NCBI GenBank assembly: GCA_020854055.1
Contig: JADZGD010000003.1
Coordinates: forward strand, 16,679 to 80,678
Direction: 5' to 3'
DNA length: 64,000 nucleotides
Origin: Bryobacterales bacterium
Lineage (GTDB): Bacteria; Acidobacteriota; Terriglobia; Bryobacterales; Bryobacteraceae
Position 1 is the stretch's first letter, and each line of letters opens with the position of its first letter. The notes beneath the pieces are model-generated. The model ran no database searches and was not told the origin of the DNA. It was given only the letters and a program-made list of their open reading frames with translations. A program made the translations under genes and the position numbers. Shown here piece by piece: positions 61,852-64,000 of this stretch.

Positions 61852-62613
61852 TCAGACCATCAGCATGCCGCCGTTCACTTCGATGGTCTGGCCATGAATG
61901 AACCCGGCGGCCGAAGAGCACAGGAATACAATGACACCGGCGATGTCTTCGTTGGTAGCCAGCCGTCCGGCCGGCGTCATCGCCACCACCCGATCCAGAA
62001 CTTCGCGGGTGGAGAAGCGCTTGTGGAAGTCGTTGTCGACGGACCCGGGACTGACGGCATTGACGCGGATCCCGTGGGGAGCCAGTTCCTTGGCGAGTCC
62101 CTTGGTCATGGTGGAGACGGCGGCCTTGGCAGCGGAGTAAATGGTCGCGCCCGGCCCACCGCCGTTGCGCGCGGCGATGGAACTGAGGTTCACGATGTGA
62201 CCCCGCCCGCGGCCGAGCATGCCCGGCACCACGGCCCTGGCCGCGAAGTAGGCGCTCTTCACGTTGAGGCTCATCACGGTGTCGAACAACTCCGGTGTGT
62301 ATTCGAGCAGCGCGGCACGTTGCACCAGCGACCCGGCGTTGTTCACCAGGATGTCGATGTCACCGGCAGCCTCGAGCACCTTCACCAGCGAGTCGATTCC
62401 GGATTGTACTCCGAGGTCCGCGCCGAACGTTTCGCCATCGGCGCCGGCCGAGCGCACCTCGGAGAGCACGGCCTCGGCCCCTTGCCGGAAGCTGTTGTAG
62501 TGCAGGATCAGCCGTGACACTCCGGCCCGGGCCAGCGCAATTGCGGACGCGGCTCCGATGCCACGCGAAGCGCCGGTGACGACCGCCGTCTTACCTTGAA
62601 ATTCCGAGTTCAA
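61852..62613 (-). CDS. SDR family oxidoreductase (FabG-like)
   Basis: This is a 253-residue NAD(P)-dependent short-chain dehydrogenase. The glycine motif is VVTGASRGIGAAS, NNAGSL is the structural motif, and the catalytic Ser and Tyr-x3-Lys are in NLSSIAARNG and YSAAKAAVSTM, all intact. The C-terminus IEVNGGMLMV is standard. The precise substrate is unknown; FabG-like acyl reduction and sugar alcohol oxidation are both possible. It is a useful contrast to the degenerate SDR domain at 8469-9632. Confidence 0.93.
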   Translation of the reverse strand: MNSEFQGKTAVVTGASRGIGAASAIALARAGVSRLILHYNSFRQGAEAVLSEVRSAGADGETFGADLGVQSGIDSLVKVLEAAGDIDILVNNAGSLVQRAALLEYTPELFDTVMSLNVKSAYFAARAVVPGMLGRGRGHIVNLSSIAARNGGGPGATIYSAAKAAVSTMTKGLAKELAPHGIRVNAVSPGSVDNDFHKRFSTREVLDRVVAMTPAGRLATNEDIAGVIVFLCSSAAGFIHGQTIEVNGGMLMV

Positions 62614-62741
62614 TGAGGCCTCCCGTGAGTACGAACCACCAGCATAGCCAAGTCCGGAGTGCGGGTTCGGTGCGAGCGAAGAGTAAATAATCAGCGGGCG
62701 TGGTGTTCATCGCGCGCGCCTATCCCGATATATTGGAATCA

Positions 62742-63860
62742 ATGCCCTTTTCTTCGATTCCGGAGGCGATTGACGACTTTCGCGCCGGCCGGATGGTGGT
62801 GATCGTGGATGATGAAGACCGCGAGAACGAAGGCGATCTGGCGTTGGCCGCCGAGAGGATCACGCCGGACATCATCAACTTCATGGCGACCAATGGACGC
62901 GGGTTGATCTGCCTGGCGCTGAGCGCGGAAATCTGCGACACGCTTGGGCTGCCGATGATGTCACGCAACAATACCTCGGTGTTTGGAACCGCGTTCACCG
63001 AATCCGTCGACGCCAGCCACGGGATCACTACCGGAATCTCGGCGGCCGACCGGGCGCTGACGATTCGGGTGGCGATGAGCCCGGATACCCGGCCCGCGGA
63101 TCTGGCCCGCCCGGGTCATGTGTTTCCGCTGCGCGCCCGGGAGGGGGGCGTGCTGGTTCGTGCCGGGCAGACCGAGGCCGCGGTGGACCTGGCGCGACTG
63201 GCCGGACTGCGCCCGGGCGGCGTCATCTGCGAGGTGATGAATGAGGACGGGTCCATGGCCCGCGTGCCTCAGCTTCGCCAGTTCTGCCAGCGTCATTCGC
63301 TGCGGATGATCTCGGTAGCGGACCTGATCCGCTACCGGCTCGGGCACGAACGCTTCCTGCGGCGCCGCGCCTCGGGGGTCGTCCAGACCGAGTTCGGCGA
63401 GTTTCGCACGATCTCCTACGATGCCGCCAGCGACCCGGAGCAGCATCTGGCGCTGGTAAAGGGCGAGTTGACCGGCAAAGATCGGGTGCTCGTCCGCATG
63501 CACGCTCATTGTGTCTACGGCGATGTGTTCGGCTCGATCGAGTGTGATTGCCACCGGTTGATCCGGGCGTCGCTCAAGCGGATCGCCGAGGAAGGAAGCG
63601 GGGTGCTGGTTTACCTGCACCAGACCGGATCCGGCATCCGGGTGCAGGGTGACCAACTGGTGGCGCATGGCCGGGATTTCATGCACTACGCCACGCCGGA
63701 CGGCCGCCGGTTGCTGCAGCATGAAAGCGGAATCGGCGCCCAGATATTGGCCGATTTGGGACTTAGCACCATCCGGCTGCTGACCAACCATCCGCGCAAG
63801 GTGGTGGGGCTTGAAGCCTTCGGGATTGAGATTGTGGAGCAGGTTGCGGTGTGCGACTAA
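62742..63860 (+). CDS. ribBA: RibBA-type riboflavin enzyme with a divergent GTP cyclohydrolase II domain
   Basis: Residues 1-~200 are an intact DHBP synthase (VDDEDRENEGD, FMATNGRGLICLAL, SHGITTGISAADRA), which makes the four-carbon unit of riboflavin. Residues ~205-372 are GTP cyclohydrolase II-like: the zinc cysteines are present in HCVYGDVFGSIECDC. The loop equivalent to RQEGRxIGL reads HQTGSGIRV, and the DERDF-type segment bearing the catalytic Asp/Arg of E. coli RibA is not recognisable before GIGAQILADLGL. GTP opening may therefore be lost or changed. The ATG at 62742 is chosen; the frame to 62700 has a GTG start. Confidence 0.88.
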   Translation: MPFSSIPEAIDDFRAGRMVVIVDDEDRENEGDLALAAERITPDIINFMATNGRGLICLALSAEICDTLGLPMMSRNNTSVFGTAFTESVDASHGITTGISAADRALTIRVAMSPDTRPADLARPGHVFPLRAREGGVLVRAGQTEAAVDLARLAGLRPGGVICEVMNEDGSMARVPQLRQFCQRHSLRMISVADLIRYRLGHERFLRRRASGVVQTEFGEFRTISYDAASDPEQHLALVKGELTGKDRVLVRMHAHCVYGDVFGSIECDCHRLIRASLKRIAEEGSGVLVYLHQTGSGIRVQGDQLVAHGRDFMHYATPDGRRLLQHESGIGAQILADLGLSTIRLLTNHPRKVVGLEAFGIEIVEQVAVCD

Positions 63861-63895
63861 CGGGTTAGCGAGGAGCCGGACAAAGAAAGCCAAAG

Positions 63896-63925
63896 GCCCC
63901 GCGGCGGGGTAAGCCGGGCGGGGCC
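63896..63925 (-). terminator. Likely rRNA operon terminator
   Basis: On the minus strand GGCCC and GGGCC arms, extended by GC pairs with one bulge, form a GC-rich hairpin followed by TTTGGCTTTCTTT. It lies about 20 bp after the 5S 3' end and would stop rRNA transcription before ribBA, whose stop is 36 bp away on the other strand. Confidence 0.6.
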
Positions 63926-63943
63926 AGATGGGAGATTGAATCG

Positions 63944-64000
63944 GGCGACGTCCTACTCTCCCACGCACTTGCGCGCGCAGTACCATCGGGGCTGAGGGGC
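63944..64000 (-). rRNA. rrf: 5S ribosomal RNA, partial (3' end)
   Basis: The minus strand reads ...GTGGGAGAGTAGGACGTCGCC near the end of the window; the motif GGGAGAGTAGG is the conserved 3' part of bacterial 5S rRNA. Only about 57 bases are inside. The rest of the rRNA operon would lie to the right and run towards this edge. Confidence 0.92.

Noticed and set aside
60206..61921. Long minus-strand frame opposite the NHL propeller gene
   Set aside because: Composition is Arg/His-rich without motifs and it mirrors the repetitive NHL codons. The plus-strand protein has clear repeats and a known C-terminal domain.
62961..63986. 341-residue minus-strand frame over ribBA running into the 5S rRNA
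   Set aside because: It is antisense to conserved riboflavin motifs and overlaps an rRNA end, so it is a high-GC artefact.

Overview
The window is high-GC bacterial chromosome and most resembles an acidobacterium of the Solibacter/Bryobacter group. Evidence for this includes the Solibacter-type C-terminal domain on the NHL-repeat protein (59297-61843), an SBBP beta-propeller protein, several secreted or Tat-exported sugar-active enzymes (GH127, GH172, Gfo/Idh/MocA), a PEP-CTERM protein and M28 and matrixin proteases. This placement is inferred from gene content, not from an rRNA comparison. No transposase, integrase, tRNA or CRISPR array was seen. A partial 5S rRNA lies at the right edge.

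Region 1 (1-20672, minus strand) is a single long exopolysaccharide/surface-glycan operon read leftwards. It starts from a near-consensus sigma70 promoter at 20268-20295 with a 240-nt leader. The order is: UpxY/NusG-type antiterminator, ribbon-helix-helix-like protein, secreted Ig-like protein, Wza-like export protein, Wzc-like tyrosine kinase, PglC-type sugar-phosphate transferase, DegT aminotransferase, PglF/CapD dehydratase, Wzm permease, NeuB, a MaoC-SDR fusion, FkbH, an acyl carrier protein, a GNAT enzyme, a polysaccharide deacetylase, NeuC, NeuA, a hydroxyacid dehydrogenase, Wzt, and a partial gene running off the edge. The set fits synthesis of a nonulosonic (legionaminic/sialic-like) acid, possibly decorated by an ACP-borne acyl group and exported by an ABC transporter.

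Region 2 (20803-32327, mostly plus strand) holds a PEP-CTERM protein, an ArsC-GNAT fusion, a GH127 glycosidase, a CcdC-like membrane protein, a phosphoesterase, an acetyl-xylan-esterase-like hydrolase, a DUF1326 protein, a Nudix hydrolase and an SBBP protein. One Lrp-type RAM-domain gene is on the minus strand. Region 3 (32342-43018) contains housekeeping genes (CoA-binding protein, RluB, ScpB, ScpA), a GT9 glycosyltransferase, CysN/CysD, an M28 peptidase, a Gfo/Idh/MocA oxidoreductase and a membrane protein.

Region 4 (43139-50177, minus strand) is the most unusual part. It has a secreted six-copy tandem-repeat peptide, an ExeA-type ATPase and a stand-alone type III-A CRISPR effector operon (cas10-csm2-csm3-csm4-csm5). 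There is no array, cas6, cas1, cas2 or csm6, the Cas10 lacks its HD domain, and Csm4 carries a long Pro/Ala/Glu insert.

Region 5 (50287-64000) has a polytopic membrane protein, a ferredoxin, an 800-residue glycosyltransferase, a ROK regulator, a GH172/DUF2961 enzyme, two small membrane proteins, a matrixin metalloprotease, an NHL propeller protein, an SDR, RibBA and the 3' end of a 5S rRNA. Several enzymes have domains that appear to have lost catalytic residues: the SDR half of the MaoC fusion, the APS-kinase tail of CysN and the GTP cyclohydrolase II half of RibBA.
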